From assembly GCA_035539215.1 (NCBI GenBank), contig DATLIX010000177.1:1-64000 (forward strand): a stretch of DNA of 64,000 bases. Reading direction: 5' to 3'. This document shows, one piece after another, positions 50,430 through 60,443 of this stretch (position 1 is the first letter of the stretch; each line of letters starts with the position of its first letter). Source of the DNA: Dongia_B sp035539215. Its GTDB lineage: Bacteria > Pseudomonadota > Alphaproteobacteria > Dongiales > Dongiaceae. Under the pieces are notes generated by a model that searched no databases, was not told where the DNA came from, and was given only the letters and a program-made list of their open reading frames with translations. The translations under genes were made by a program, and so were the position numbers.

Positions 50430-51188
50430 ATGGCAAATAATTCCAAACAGATGGCCCAGGGTCGTCAGGTCGCCATCGTTACCGGCGCCTCGCGTGGCAT
50501 CGGCGCCGTCGTGGCGGAACGGCTGGGGGCGGATGGCTTCACCGTGGTGGTCAACTATGCCGGCGACGCGGCGGCGGCCGAAGCGGTGGCCCGCAAGATC
50601 GAGGAAAAGGGCGGCCATGCCCTGACGGCGCAGGCCGATGTCAGCGATCCTGCCGCCGTGCGTCGCCTGTTTGATGCGGCGGAGACGGCGTTCGGCGGCG
50701 TCGATGTGCTGGTGAACAATGCCGGCATCATGGGCCTTGCCAATATCGCCGATGCGGCGGACGAGGATTTCGAGCGCCATGTCAGCGTCAACCTCAAGGG
50801 CACCTTCAATACGCTGCGCGAAGCCGCCACGCGTCTGCGCAAAGGCGGGCGCATCATCAATTTCTCGTCCAGCCTGGTCGGCACGCTGCTGCCGACTTAC
50901 GGCATCTATGCGGCCACCAAGGCGGGGGTCGAAGCGATGACCGCGGTGCTGGCCAAGGAACTGCGTGGCCGCGAGATCACCGTCAACGCCGTGGCGCCGG
51001 GCCCGATCGCGACCGAGCTGTTCTTCAAAGGCAAATCACCGGAACTGGTCGAACGTTTCGCCAAGGCGCCGCCGCTGGAACGCCTGGGTCAGCCGACGGA
51101 TGTCGCCAATGTGGTCTCGTTCCTCGCCGGTCCTGATGGCGCCTGGGTCAACGGTCAAATCCTGCGCGCCAATGGGGGCCTGGTCTGA
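50430..51188 (+). CDS. SDR-family oxidoreductase
   Basis: The protein is 252 residues from 50430, behind AGGAG. It has TGASRGIGAVVAERLG, NNAGIMG, the catalytic YGIYAATKAGVEAMT and a C-terminal GAWVNGQILRANGGLV. Its closest look-alikes are FabG-type and glucose/alcohol SDRs. The next gene, another SDR, starts about 110 bases downstream. Confidence 0.88.
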   Translation: MANNSKQMAQGRQVAIVTGASRGIGAVVAERLGADGFTVVVNYAGDAAAAEAVARKIEEKGGHALTAQADVSDPAAVRRLFDAAETAFGGVDVLVNNAGIMGLANIADAADEDFERHVSVNLKGTFNTLREAATRLRKGGRIINFSSSLVGTLLPTYGIYAATKAGVEAMTAVLAKELRGREITVNAVAPGPIATELFFKGKSPELVERFAKAPPLERLGQPTDVANVVSFLAGPDGAWVNGQILRANGGLV

Positions 51189-51211
51189 GGCGCACTGGTC
51201 TGCGGCGGCCC

Positions 51212-51243
51212 GATCGGAACCATGCATGATCGGAACCATGCAT
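51212..51243. repeat. Tandem 16-base duplication between two SDR genes
   Basis: GATCGGAACCATGCAT occurs twice head to tail (51212-51227 and 51228-51243), followed by a partial third unit. Each copy ends in the palindrome ATGCAT. It lies between the two SDR genes and does not change any frame. Confidence 0.85.
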
Positions 51244-51302
51244 GAGCGGAGCCGGACACGACCGGGACCAGCCCGATAGGCATGTATCGAGAGGAGAAGA
51301 TC

Positions 51303-52202
51303 ATGAAACAGGTCGTCGTCGTTACCGGCGCTTCCAGCGGCTTCGGCGCGCTGGCGGCGCGCGCCCTCGCCAAGGCTGGTCACATTGTCTATGCCACCAT
51401 GCGCGAGACAACCGGACGCAATAGCCCGCAAGTGGCCGCCGTCACGCAGTTCGCGGCCGAGAATCAGGCGGCATTGCGCGCTACCGAGCTTGATGTCGCC
51501 AGCGATGCGTCGGTCGAGGCCGGCATTGCCCATATCCTGGCCGATGCCGGGCGCATCGATGTCGTCATCCACAATGCCGGTCATATGAGCTTCGGTCCCG
51601 CCGAATCCTTCACGCCGGCACAGTTCGCGCAGCTCTATGACACCAACGTGCTGAGCGCGCAGCGGGTCAACCGCGCTTTGCTGCCGCATCTGCGGCAACG
51701 CGGCAGGGGGCTGGTTCTCTGGGTCTCGTCGAGCAGCGCGCGCGGCGGTACGCCGCCTTATCTCGCACCTTATTTCGCCGCCAAGGCGGCGATGGATTCG
51801 CTGGCCGTCTCCTATGCCGGCGAACTGGCGCGCTGGGGCATCGAGACGGCGATCATCGTGCCGGGCGCTTTCACGAGGGGCACCAATCACTTCGCTCATG
51901 CCGCGATGCCCGCGGATAAGGAACGGGCCCCGGCCTATGACAAGGGGCCCTATGCGGGGCTCGCGGATCAGGCGCTGAAAGGACTTGCCGCCCTCGAACC
52001 GGCCGATGCCGATGCCACCGTCGTGGCAGAAGCGATCGTGAAAGTGGTGAACATGCCTTTCGGTACGCGGCCCTTCCGCACCCATATCGATCCATCGCAG
52101 GACGGCTGCGAGATCGTCAATGGCGTTACCGACCGGGTGCGGGCCGAATTGCTGCGGCGGATCGGCCTCGAGGATCTGCTGTCACCCCGCGTCAACGTGT
52201 AG
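51303..52202 (+). CDS. SDR-family oxidoreductase
   Basis: The protein is 299 residues, longer than a minimal SDR. The start at 51303 is supported by GAGGAGAAG. It has VVVTGASSGFGALAARALA, HNAGHMSFG, the catalytic PPYLAPYFAAKAAMDSLA with a YFAAK-type Tyr-Lys pair, and a long C-terminal extension after residue 190 with a FGTRPFRTHIDP stretch. Extended members of this kind include retinol- and steroid-like dehydrogenases. It probably shares a transcript with the 50430 gene. Confidence 0.87.
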   Translation: MKQVVVVTGASSGFGALAARALAKAGHIVYATMRETTGRNSPQVAAVTQFAAENQAALRATELDVASDASVEAGIAHILADAGRIDVVIHNAGHMSFGPAESFTPAQFAQLYDTNVLSAQRVNRALLPHLRQRGRGLVLWVSSSSARGGTPPYLAPYFAAKAAMDSLAVSYAGELARWGIETAIIVPGAFTRGTNHFAHAAMPADKERAPAYDKGPYAGLADQALKGLAALEPADADATVVAEAIVKVVNMPFGTRPFRTHIDPSQDGCEIVNGVTDRVRAELLRRIGLEDLLSPRVNV

Positions 52203-52408
52203 CTTTTAGTCGATCGCGGTTGCCGCGGCGGCCAGCATCGGTGATTTAGCGCAAATCTTCGGCACCCGAAGGCGCGGCATCATATTGCACCCGCTGACAC
52301 AATACTATGATCCGCATGAAATCTGGGAGCAACGTTGCGGCGCTAGGTTGCGCGCAATAAGGGGAGAAAGACACGTCGCGCTGATGCGTTTGTATTCAGG
52401 AGTTTCGC

Positions 52409-52645
52409 ATGTCCCACATCCCCGATGACGCCACCCCCGCACACCGTTCGCTGCCCCTCAATTGGTCGCTCAATCAGATGCTGGCCGACTTGGCCGGCAA
52501 GCCCGTTGCCTTCGTTGCCAAATGGATGGAGCGGTCGCGGGATCGCATGTATCTGCTGGATCTCGATGACCGCATGCTTGCCGATATCGGCATCACCCGG
52601 CGCGAGGTGGAAAAGCTGACCGATATCGCCTTCTGGCGGCTGTAA
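52409..52645 (+). CDS. DUF1127 domain protein
   Basis: The protein is 78 residues. The DUF1127 core, LLDLDDRMLADIGITRREVEKL, is at residues 50-71, with the family Arg pair changed to ITRRE. AGGAG lies eight bases upstream of the ATG. It follows the SDR genes by about 200 bases and is a separate small gene of the type tied to RNA-related or stress functions. Confidence 0.8.
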   Translation: MSHIPDDATPAHRSLPLNWSLNQMLADLAGKPVAFVAKWMERSRDRMYLLDLDDRMLADIGITRREVEKLTDIAFWRL

Positions 52646-52905
52646 GGGCCTTTCCGCGGCTCGCCGAGTGTCCTGCCAGAAGGGCGACCTGCCAGAAGGG
52701 CGCCTGGCGGGCCGGTGACTTGACAGGAGGCGCGGGAAATTCCGGTTAATGCCAGCCGGCCCGATGGAAGAGGCGTGGCGAGCCGTTGCCGGGCGCGGCA
52801 TTGGTGCTCGGCGATTTTATCTCTTCTCGGCTATGATGGGCTCGGATAAGAGAGGGGTATCGGCGGTTGGCCGATCATCCCATCCTGATCGGAACGCCCG
52901 CCTCC

Positions 52906-53805
52906 ATGCAGTCGACACAAGCCCTCAATCCCGGCAAGGGGATCATCCTCTATCTGGTCGGCGTCTTTTTCTTCGCCTGCAATGATGCGCTCGGCAAATG
53001 GCTGGTGGCGGATTACAGCGTCGGCGAGATCCTGCTGCTGCGCGCGGTGGGCGCCGTGCCCGTGCTGGTCCTGGTGGCGGCCCTCACGCGGTCTTCCCTG
53101 GTGCTGAAGGGGCATGCCGGCCTGCATATCTTCCGCATCCTATGTCAGGCGGCGGATTCCTTCTGCTTCTATTATGCGACCCGCAGCATGCCGCTGGCCG
53201 ACGTCATGACCTATTACATGGCGGCGCCATTGATCATCACCGCCTTGTCGCCGTTCCTGCTGGGCGAAAAGGTGCGACTGTTCCGCTGGACGGCGGTCCT
53301 GATCGGTTTCGTCGGCGTCGTTATTGCACTGCAACCGACCGGCGCCGCCTTTTCGCCGTCGGCGCTTATCGCATTGTTCGGTGCTGCGATGTTCGGTCTC
53401 TCCATCGTTATCACCCGCAAGGTGAGCGAGGCCCATTGGCTGCCGCTGGTGACCTGGCAGTTCATCGGCGCCGGCCTGATCGGTGCGGTTGCGAGCACGA
53501 CGAACTGGGTCACGCCGGGCGGACTTGACATGGTTCTGATGTTTCTCGTCGGCATTGTCGCCGCCGCCTGTTTCGTGCTGATCACCCGCGCGCTGGCGAT
53601 CGCGCCCGCGTCGCTGCTCGCCCCCTTCCAGTATTCCGCCATCCTCTGGGCGGCGCTGCTCGGCTGGATCGTTTGGCACGACGCGCCGACCACGCATATC
53701 GTCATCGGCAATTGCATCATCATCGGCAGCGGGCTGGTGATCTTCTACCGCGAAAGCCGCATCAAGGTATCGGTCAGCCGGGACCGCGTCGAACCGATCC
53801 CATGA
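52906..53805 (+). CDS. DMT-superfamily (EamA) transporter
   Basis: The protein is 299 residues with about ten membrane helices in two EamA repeats. The first opens ILYLVGVFFFACNDALGKWLV, and the second begins near SPSALIALFGAAMFGLSIVITRKVS. DMT carriers export or import amino acids, nucleosides and other small metabolites. The substrate is not evident. The start at 52906 is inferred; an in-frame TTG at 52867 is possible. Confidence 0.85.
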   Translation: MQSTQALNPGKGIILYLVGVFFFACNDALGKWLVADYSVGEILLLRAVGAVPVLVLVAALTRSSLVLKGHAGLHIFRILCQAADSFCFYYATRSMPLADVMTYYMAAPLIITALSPFLLGEKVRLFRWTAVLIGFVGVVIALQPTGAAFSPSALIALFGAAMFGLSIVITRKVSEAHWLPLVTWQFIGAGLIGAVASTTNWVTPGGLDMVLMFLVGIVAAACFVLITRALAIAPASLLAPFQYSAILWAALLGWIVWHDAPTTHIVIGNCIIIGSGLVIFYRESRIKVSVSRDRVEPIP

Positions 53806-54029
53806 GGTTGGCGATGCCGCCCGGCTTTACGCCCATTTCGGCGCATCCGCCCCTGCCGCCGCTGTCATGGTCGCCGATTATTCGCTCAAGCTGAACAGTC
53901 CGATCACGGAGAGGGCCCCTATAAGAATCTGTCTGGCCCCCATATGGTGATATGAGATCAAGGGACGCATAGCCCGCTAGCAGCAGGGGCGGGTGTCTCG
54001 ATCAGCAGCCGGCGATAAGGAGGCACCGC

Positions 54030-55022
54030 ATGGGTAAACTGGTTGATGGGCAATGGCATGACGTCTGGTACGAGACGGCTGCCAATGGCGGGCGTTTCCT
54101 GCGCAAGGAATCAAGCTTCCGCAACTGGGTGACGGCTGACGGCGCGCCGGGGCCAAGCGGCAGCGGTGGTTTCAAGGCCGAAGCGGGACGCTATCATCTC
54201 TATGTCAGCCTGGCTTGTCCCTGGGCGCATCGCACGCTGATCATGCGGGCACTGAAGGGGCTGGAGGAGATGATCTCCATCTCCGTCGTCAACTGGCTGA
54301 TGCTGGAGGAGGGCTGGACCTTCAAGGAAGCGCCTGGCGTCATCCCCGATGCCGTCAATCATGCCCGTGTGCTGCATCAGGTCTATACCAAGGCCGATCC
54401 GCATTATACGGGGCGCGTCACCGTGCCGGTGCTGTGGGACAAGCAGCAGGGCACCATCGTCAATAACGAAAGCTCAGAAATCATCCGCATGCTGACGGCG
54501 GCTTTCGATCATCTTGGCGCCAAGCCCGGCGATTACTATCCGGCGGCCCTGCGGGCGGAGATCGACGCGGTCAATGCGCGGGTCTATGACACGCTCAATA
54601 ACGGCGTCTATAAATCCGGTTTCGCCACCACCCAGGCGGCTTATGAAGAGGCCGTCATGCCGCTGTTCGAGACGCTGGACTGGCTGGAAGAGCGTCTGTC
54701 GCAACACCGCTTCCTGGTCGGAAATCGCCTGACCGAGGCGGATATCCGGCTGTTTGTGACGCTGCTGCGCTTCGACGCCGTGTATGTCGATCACTTCCGC
54801 TGCAATCTGCGGCGGATCGAGGATTATCCCAATCTCTCCGGTTTCCTGCGCGATCTCTATCAATGGCCGGGTGTCGCCGGGACGGTGAATATGGATCATA
54901 TCAAGCGGCATTATTACCAGAGCCATCGCAGCATTAATCCGACCGGTATCGTGCCGATGGGACCTATTCTCGATTTCACCCGCCCGCACGGGCGCCAGAG
55001 ACTGGCGACCATCTCCTCCTGA
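54030..55022 (+). CDS. Glutathionyl-hydroquinone reductase-like glutathione transferase
   Basis: The protein is 330 residues. The active-site Cys63 lies in SLACPWAHRTLIMRA, the hallmark of the xi-class GST (YqjG, PcpF) that cleaves glutathionyl-hydroquinones. A second helical domain spans about 175-300, with FVTLLRFDAVYVDHFRCNLRRIEDYP. AAGGAGG precedes the ATG. The enzyme deglutathionylates quinone adducts and would complement the adjacent amine oxidase or quinone stress. Confidence 0.9.
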   Translation: MGKLVDGQWHDVWYETAANGGRFLRKESSFRNWVTADGAPGPSGSGGFKAEAGRYHLYVSLACPWAHRTLIMRALKGLEEMISISVVNWLMLEEGWTFKEAPGVIPDAVNHARVLHQVYTKADPHYTGRVTVPVLWDKQQGTIVNNESSEIIRMLTAAFDHLGAKPGDYYPAALRAEIDAVNARVYDTLNNGVYKSGFATTQAAYEEAVMPLFETLDWLEERLSQHRFLVGNRLTEADIRLFVTLLRFDAVYVDHFRCNLRRIEDYPNLSGFLRDLYQWPGVAGTVNMDHIKRHYYQSHRSINPTGIVPMGPILDFTRPHGRQRLATISS

Positions 55023-55032
55023 CCGCCGCCGC

Positions 55033-56277
55033 TCAGCGGGGAGCTTTCGCGATCTTCTCGATCGCCGCGATGCCGGAGAGATAGGCGCCGTGACAGGTCG
55101 AGAAGAAATCCGGCGAGCTGGCTTCGCCGGCGAAATAGAGGACATCGTCGATCGGCCTTGCCAGTTCGGCGCGGGCGCGGCTGTTGCCGGGCGTCGCCGA
55201 AGAATAGGAGCCGAGCGTCCAGGGATCGCCGGCCCAGGCAGTGACAATCGTCCGATCGGAGAGCGCACGGCGGATATCGCTGCCGAACGCATTGACGAGG
55301 TGGTTGGTGAGATGCTCGATGCTGGCCGCCATGCCGGCATATTCCAGCCACGCGCCGAATCGCCCGCCGGTGACGCCGACGACATAGTCATGACCGAAGG
55401 GCCGCAGCTGGATCGCCATCGGCGGCTCGTCCTCCTTGGAGAAGACGGTGATGCTGGGCGGCGCATCGGGGCCGAAGGGGTCATGGTTGAGCTTGATGCC
55501 GATGCGGTTATGAACACCCAGCGGCAGTTGTGTCGCCGCCTCGATCTTCCACGCCGGCAGCGGCGGGTCAAAGGCGATGCGGCCCGCCGTCAGCATATTG
55601 GTGGAAACCGTCACCACCAGGCGGCGACCGCGGATCGTCCCTTTCGGCGTTTCGACGCTGACGCCATTCCTGCCCCAGCTGACGCGTGTGGCGGCGGCGT
55701 TGAGGGTCACCGGCACATCCGCTGCCCATCGCGTAACCAAAGCACCATAGCCCTCCCGCAGGGGCCAGTTTTCGCCGGTATCGGCATAGGCCATGACGTC
55801 GGTCGCCGAAACCTGATCCATGTCACGCGAGGTATAGAGCGTGAACCAATAGGCCTGGAAGGCGGCCCAGGGATGATCGTGATCGACGACATCGGCAACC
55901 GCCACATCTTCGCCGCGGGCGACCAAAGCTTTCATCGCCGCCTCATTGGCCTCGCCAAGCGCGATGATCGCCGCCTGTTCGGCAGCATCGGCCCAGCCGC
56001 GTGGCGTATGCACCGTCGGCTTCCAGGGGCCGCCCTTGTGATAGTGGAAGCCCAGCCGGTCGGCGATCGGGACGAAGGGATTGAGGCTCCCCGAATGCAT
56101 CCAATGGCAGCCGAGATCGAAGGGAACGCCTGGCGCCATCTCCTCGGTATAGGCACGGCCGCCGATACGATGCGAGCCTTCCAGCAGAATGGTCGTCAAG
56201 CCTTTTTGCTGCGCAGCCATGGCGGCAGCGAGGCCGGCCGCCCCGGCGCCAATGATAACGACATCAACATCCGACAT
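55033..56277 (-). CDS. Flavin-containing amine oxidase family protein
   Basis: The protein is 414 residues. The N-terminal dinucleotide motif VVIIGAGAAGLAAAMAA and the C-terminal YFAGEASSPDFFSTCHGAYLSG, which binds FAD and closes the site, mark the flavin monoamine oxidase/polyamine oxidase family. No signal peptide is visible, so it is probably cytoplasmic. The physiological amine is unknown. It converges with the GST gene (10 bases). Confidence 0.87.
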   Translation of the reverse strand: MSDVDVVIIGAGAAGLAAAMAAQQKGLTTILLEGSHRIGGRAYTEEMAPGVPFDLGCHWMHSGSLNPFVPIADRLGFHYHKGGPWKPTVHTPRGWADAAEQAAIIALGEANEAAMKALVARGEDVAVADVVDHDHPWAAFQAYWFTLYTSRDMDQVSATDVMAYADTGENWPLREGYGALVTRWAADVPVTLNAAATRVSWGRNGVSVETPKGTIRGRRLVVTVSTNMLTAGRIAFDPPLPAWKIEAATQLPLGVHNRIGIKLNHDPFGPDAPPSITVFSKEDEPPMAIQLRPFGHDYVVGVTGGRFGAWLEYAGMAASIEHLTNHLVNAFGSDIRRALSDRTIVTAWAGDPWTLGSYSSATPGNSRARAELARPIDDVLYFAGEASSPDFFSTCHGAYLSGIAAIEKIAKAPR

Positions 56278-56472
56278 GGTGGAACAATCCCGCGTGAAAT
56301 CTCATCCGCCGCGACGAACAGGCTGTGCCTTCACCGTTGAACGGGGGCGCAGCTTATACGGCGTGGGAACAACATGCCGCCAAATTTGACGGATGGCAAT
56401 TGCCGCAGGTGAGGTGCCCGCCGACCATTCTGTCCCGAACCTCGGTGCTTTCCCTCCGCAGCCGCAGATGCC

Positions 56473-58956
56473 TCAGTCTTGCGCGGATTTCTTCGCGGCC
56501 GCGGCGTGATATGTGTCGGCGGTCTCTGCCACGGGCGTGGCGGGGATGTAGACCTGGACCGTCGTTCCGGCCCCAAGCTCGCTGTCGATCGCGAGCCAGC
56601 CCTGCATCGACGCGGTCAGGGCGTTGCAGATTGCCAGACCAAGTCCGGTGCCGCCCTCGTCACGGTTATAGGTATTGGCGATCTGAACGAAGGGTTTGGT
56701 GACATCGGCCAGGCGCTCACGCGGAATGCCGCGGCCATTGTCGCGGATGGCGATGACGGCCTCGGAGCCGCTCTCGCTGAGGCTGACGCTGAGTTCGATA
56801 GCGCCGCCCGGCGGGGTGAACTTCGTGGCGTTGTTCACCAGATTGGTGAGAATCTGCATCATCGCGCGACGGTCGCTGAGGAAATAGATATCCTGCAGGT
56901 CCGCTGGCACGGCAACGCGGATATTCTTGCGTCCCGCGGCGGCGGTGAGGCCGCTGGCGATCGGCGGCCAGATATCGGCAAGGCTGAGCCTTTCGATCGA
57001 TAGTTCCTGCTTGCCAGCCTCGACCCGCGAGAGATCGAGGATATCGTTGATGATGGACAGCAACTGGCTGCCGCTATTGCGGATATCGTTCACGTAATCG
57101 ATATATTTCGTGCTGCCCATCGGCCCGAAGGATTGCCGCGCCATGAGATCGGAAAAACCGATAATGGCATTGAGCGGCGTACGCAATTCATGGCTCATCG
57201 TCGCCAGGAAACTCGATTTTGCCCGGCTGGCGGTTTCGGCCTGATTCTTGGCGGCGATGAGTGCTTGTTCGTGTTGCCGCAATTCGGTGATGTCGAAACC
57301 GATGCCGATGCGCAAGGCGATGGCGCCGCTTTCATCCGTCAGGGCCACATTGGCCCAGCGCAGCAGATGATGCACGCCTGTTCGCGAAATCCAGTGATTG
57401 ATGTTGATGATGGGAAACACCGCCGGGTCCTGATGCCGCAGGATCTCGACGACCGCGGCATATTCGTCGGCGGGCACCAGGCTCGCGGCGATGATGGGGT
57501 CCTTCAACTCGGCTTCGCTATAGCCGGAGGCAAGCTCCGCCTTGCGGTTGGCGCGCAACACATTGCCGTGGCGGTCCGACACCATGATCACCGCATCGAT
57601 CGATTGCAGCACCAGGTCGGCAAAGGCTTCGCTTTCCGAGAGGCGGCGGACGGCTTCCAGATTTGCCCGTTCCTGGCGCTTGCGCTCGGTGACGTCGCGT
57701 TCGATGACGATCGTATGCGTCGCCCGGCCCGCGTGATCGACGATGGGCGTTATATCGACTTCAATTACCACGTCGCGGTCGTCCTTGCGGCGACAGGCGA
57801 GTTCCGTGCGGATCGGCTGGTCGCCGCGTAAGGCGGCGATCAGCGGCGCGGTATCGAGGCCGGCGGCGGCGATGTCCCGCAGGAACGGGGGCAGGGCGCC
57901 GATCACTTCATCGGGCCGATAGCCGGTCTGTCGTTCCACCGCATCGTTGACATAGACGATGCGCGGCGCAGCCGCCGGGACGGCGGTCGGCGCCACAGGC
58001 TCATCGTCAGCCGGATGCGACTGCGTTTCCAGCACCATCACCACGTCATTGAGATGAGAGATGGATTTTTCCAGCAGGTGCAACTGGGTTTCCCGCGCCT
58101 TGACGCTGGTGATATCGGACACCAGGGCAAAGAATCCCGCGACCTTGCCATCGACGATATCCGGCACATATTGCGCGACGGCCTGGATGATCGATCCGTC
58201 GGCCCGGGTCAGTGTGCGTTCGAATTGTTGCGGCTGTCCGGCGAGCACGGCCTGGACATGCGGCAAATCCTTCTCATAGAGTTCCGGCCCGAGATGGTCC
58301 CGCATGCGAATGCCGATCAAGGCCACCGGGTCGCGGGCGAACCAGTCGGAGACCGAGCGGTTGGCGAAAGCGCAAAGCTCGTCGCGGTTCCAATAGGTGA
58401 CGAGCGCCGGCAGGTTGTCGGCGATCGTCTTGATGAAACGCTCGCTTTCGGCAACCCGCAGATCATGCAGCTTACGCTTGGTGATATCCAGCGACACGCC
58501 GCGAAACAGCTTGGCCCTGCCGTTCTCACGAATGACGCGTACGGTGGATTGCAACCAGACAATCTGGCCGCGGGCATTGAACATCCGATAGTCCAGCTCG
58601 ACCACATCGCCGCGCTGGTCGATCAGGCCCTGCAATCCGTTGACGACGACATGCATATCGTCGGGGTGCAGGTGATGTTCCCAGAAGCCGGACTCGTTGA
58701 TCCATTGTTCCCGCGAGAAGCCAAGGACACGCTCGACCGCTTCACTGATGAACAATGTGCGATGGGTGGCAGCATCGGATTCCCAGACGATGCCGTCGAT
58801 CGACGACACGACATCATGATAGCGGCTTTCCAGGCCGGCACTGACGACACGCCCGAGCATGGGCGATACCGTCCACCGCCGGTATAGCAGGTGTAGCACA
58901 ATCGCCGTCATCAGGGCGGCGACCAGCCACCCGGCGATGGGCATCATATCTTGCAC
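56473..58956 (-). CDS. Sensor histidine kinase with four PAS domains
   Basis: The protein is 827 residues. A short membrane anchor (about 6-25) is followed by four PAS regions (about 48-165, 172-290, 298-420, 440-545), the first two with PAC segments (GVSLDITKRK, FALVSDITSV). The phospho-acceptor block is MSHELRTPLNAIIGFS (about residue 560), and the ATPase has NLVNNATKFTPPGG and GGTGLGLAICNAL. There is no fused receiver and no adjacent regulator, so the cognate partner is elsewhere. It likely integrates several redox, light or small-molecule signals. Confidence 0.9.
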   Translation of the reverse strand: MQDMMPIAGWLVAALMTAIVLHLLYRRWTVSPMLGRVVSAGLESRYHDVVSSIDGIVWESDAATHRTLFISEAVERVLGFSREQWINESGFWEHHLHPDDMHVVVNGLQGLIDQRGDVVELDYRMFNARGQIVWLQSTVRVIRENGRAKLFRGVSLDITKRKLHDLRVAESERFIKTIADNLPALVTYWNRDELCAFANRSVSDWFARDPVALIGIRMRDHLGPELYEKDLPHVQAVLAGQPQQFERTLTRADGSIIQAVAQYVPDIVDGKVAGFFALVSDITSVKARETQLHLLEKSISHLNDVVMVLETQSHPADDEPVAPTAVPAAAPRIVYVNDAVERQTGYRPDEVIGALPPFLRDIAAAGLDTAPLIAALRGDQPIRTELACRRKDDRDVVIEVDITPIVDHAGRATHTIVIERDVTERKRQERANLEAVRRLSESEAFADLVLQSIDAVIMVSDRHGNVLRANRKAELASGYSEAELKDPIIAASLVPADEYAAVVEILRHQDPAVFPIININHWISRTGVHHLLRWANVALTDESGAIALRIGIGFDITELRQHEQALIAAKNQAETASRAKSSFLATMSHELRTPLNAIIGFSDLMARQSFGPMGSTKYIDYVNDIRNSGSQLLSIINDILDLSRVEAGKQELSIERLSLADIWPPIASGLTAAAGRKNIRVAVPADLQDIYFLSDRRAMMQILTNLVNNATKFTPPGGAIELSVSLSESGSEAVIAIRDNGRGIPRERLADVTKPFVQIANTYNRDEGGTGLGLAICNALTASMQGWLAIDSELGAGTTVQVYIPATPVAETADTYHAAAAKKSAQD

Positions 58957-59192
58957 GAACGACGGAATTCCATTTACCCCAAACGTCGCGACCCCAGGGG
59001 GCCGATTTTCACTGGTTTAATATATTTTGCCGCGCAATTGGTAAATTTATGAGCCGGGTTTAGGCTGCGGCAGCTTTCCAAATCCTTCGGGCGGGCCGCT
59101 CTCCGAGTCGCATCCGCCGGTCGTTTTACAAAGCTATGACGGGCGTCGCGCCGGCTGGATAGATAGCCGGCCGGGCCGTGCAAAATCCATCG

Positions 59193-60443
59193 TTATGCGT
59201 CGATTCCGGCTGTGACCAAACCGCGCGTGATGCTGCCCGTCGTGGGGAGGAGCGGGATCAGGCAGGCCTGCAGCGAGTGATAGATATCCGGCTTGCCATG
59301 GAAGGGATTGCTGTTCCGCTGCAGCTCCGCATCGAGCTGGGGGTACCAGCCGCCGTGGTCGCGGTCGATGAAATGGCGTGCGGTGAAGTTCCAGATCTTC
59401 CGGTACCACGTTTCGTCGCTGTGCCGGCCTTCGATCGCGTTCAGGAAGCTGGCCGCGCCGATTCCTTCGCAGCAGGGCCACCAATAGCGATCGGCGATAC
59501 GCGGTGCAGCGTCCCAGTCCAGCGTGTAATAGAAGCCGCCCTGTGCTTTATCCCAGCCATCTTCCGTCGCCCGCGTGAAGAGTTCGCGCGCCGCGCCGGG
59601 AATCCAATCCTGCCGCCGGCCGCCCAACTCCCATAATTGCAGCAGCAGCCGTGTCCATTCCAGCGAATGGCCGGGGGTCGTGCCATAGGGCCGGAACATC
59701 GGACTGCCGGCATAGTCGCGATTGACGGCCCAGCCGGCGGTAAAATGCTCCGGCAGGTGCCAGCCATTCGCCGCCGCATGCCGCCGGATGATGAGATCGG
59801 CGATGCTCTCCGCCATAACGAGATAGTTGCCGTCGCCGGTTACCTCGAAGGCAGCCATCAGCGCCTCGGTCAGATGCATGTTGGAATTCTGACCGCGGTA
59901 TTGATCGAAGGCCTGCCAGTCGCGGGTGAATTCCTCCGCCGCGGCGCCGTGCTGCTTTTCCCAGAACCGTTCTTCGAGCACGGTCGAGATGTCGGTCAGC
60001 AGACGGTCGGCATCCGGATGGCCGGCCATCTTGGCGCTGGCGGCCGCCAGCAGCACGAAGGCATGGCCATAGGCCTGCTTGGTCGCATCGGTCGGCCCGT
60101 CATCGCCGACCGCCCAGAAATACCCGCCCTGGTCATGATCGCGATGGGCGTGCCAGAGATATTGCATGCCGTGATCGACCATGGCATCGGCGCCGGGACG
60201 GCCGAGCAACGTGGCAATGGCGAAGCAATGGGTCATGCGGGTGGTGGCATGGATCTGCCGCTCGGCATGTTCATGCGCCGCCATCGGCGATCCATCCACA
60301 TCCAGCTCGAAAAAGCCGCCGCGCGGATTGAGGCAGCGTCCATCGAAGAAGTCGAGGATGGCGTTGGCCTGTTGCAACAGCCAGAGGCGATGGCTGCCGA
60401 GGGTGACCCAGTTGCGCTGCATTCCCGTGGTTGCGGCTGTCAT
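59193..60443 (-). CDS. AGE-family sugar isomerase/epimerase
   Basis: The protein is 416 residues of the N-acylglucosamine 2-epimerase fold (alpha6/alpha6 barrel). Typical blocks are ERQIHATTRMTHCFAIA near residue 60, the GYFWAVGDDGP segment, GHSLEWTRLLLQLWEL and the C-terminal FHGKPDIYHSLQA with the active His. This matches mannose isomerase or YihS-type sulfoquinovose/mannose isomerases more than the epimerase itself. The substrate is therefore an aldose-ketose pair, not identified. The gene is on its own. Confidence 0.85.
   Translation of the reverse strand: MTAATTGMQRNWVTLGSHRLWLLQQANAILDFFDGRCLNPRGGFFELDVDGSPMAAHEHAERQIHATTRMTHCFAIATLLGRPGADAMVDHGMQYLWHAHRDHDQGGYFWAVGDDGPTDATKQAYGHAFVLLAAASAKMAGHPDADRLLTDISTVLEERFWEKQHGAAAEEFTRDWQAFDQYRGQNSNMHLTEALMAAFEVTGDGNYLVMAESIADLIIRRHAAANGWHLPEHFTAGWAVNRDYAGSPMFRPYGTTPGHSLEWTRLLLQLWELGGRRQDWIPGAARELFTRATEDGWDKAQGGFYYTLDWDAAPRIADRYWWPCCEGIGAASFLNAIEGRHSDETWYRKIWNFTARHFIDRDHGGWYPQLDAELQRNSNPFHGKPDIYHSLQACLIPLLPTTGSITRGLVTAGIDA

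Noticed and set aside
53930..53965. TGATATGAGATCAA-like sequence as an FNR box
   Set aside because: The half-site spacing is five rather than four bases and the first base is wrong.
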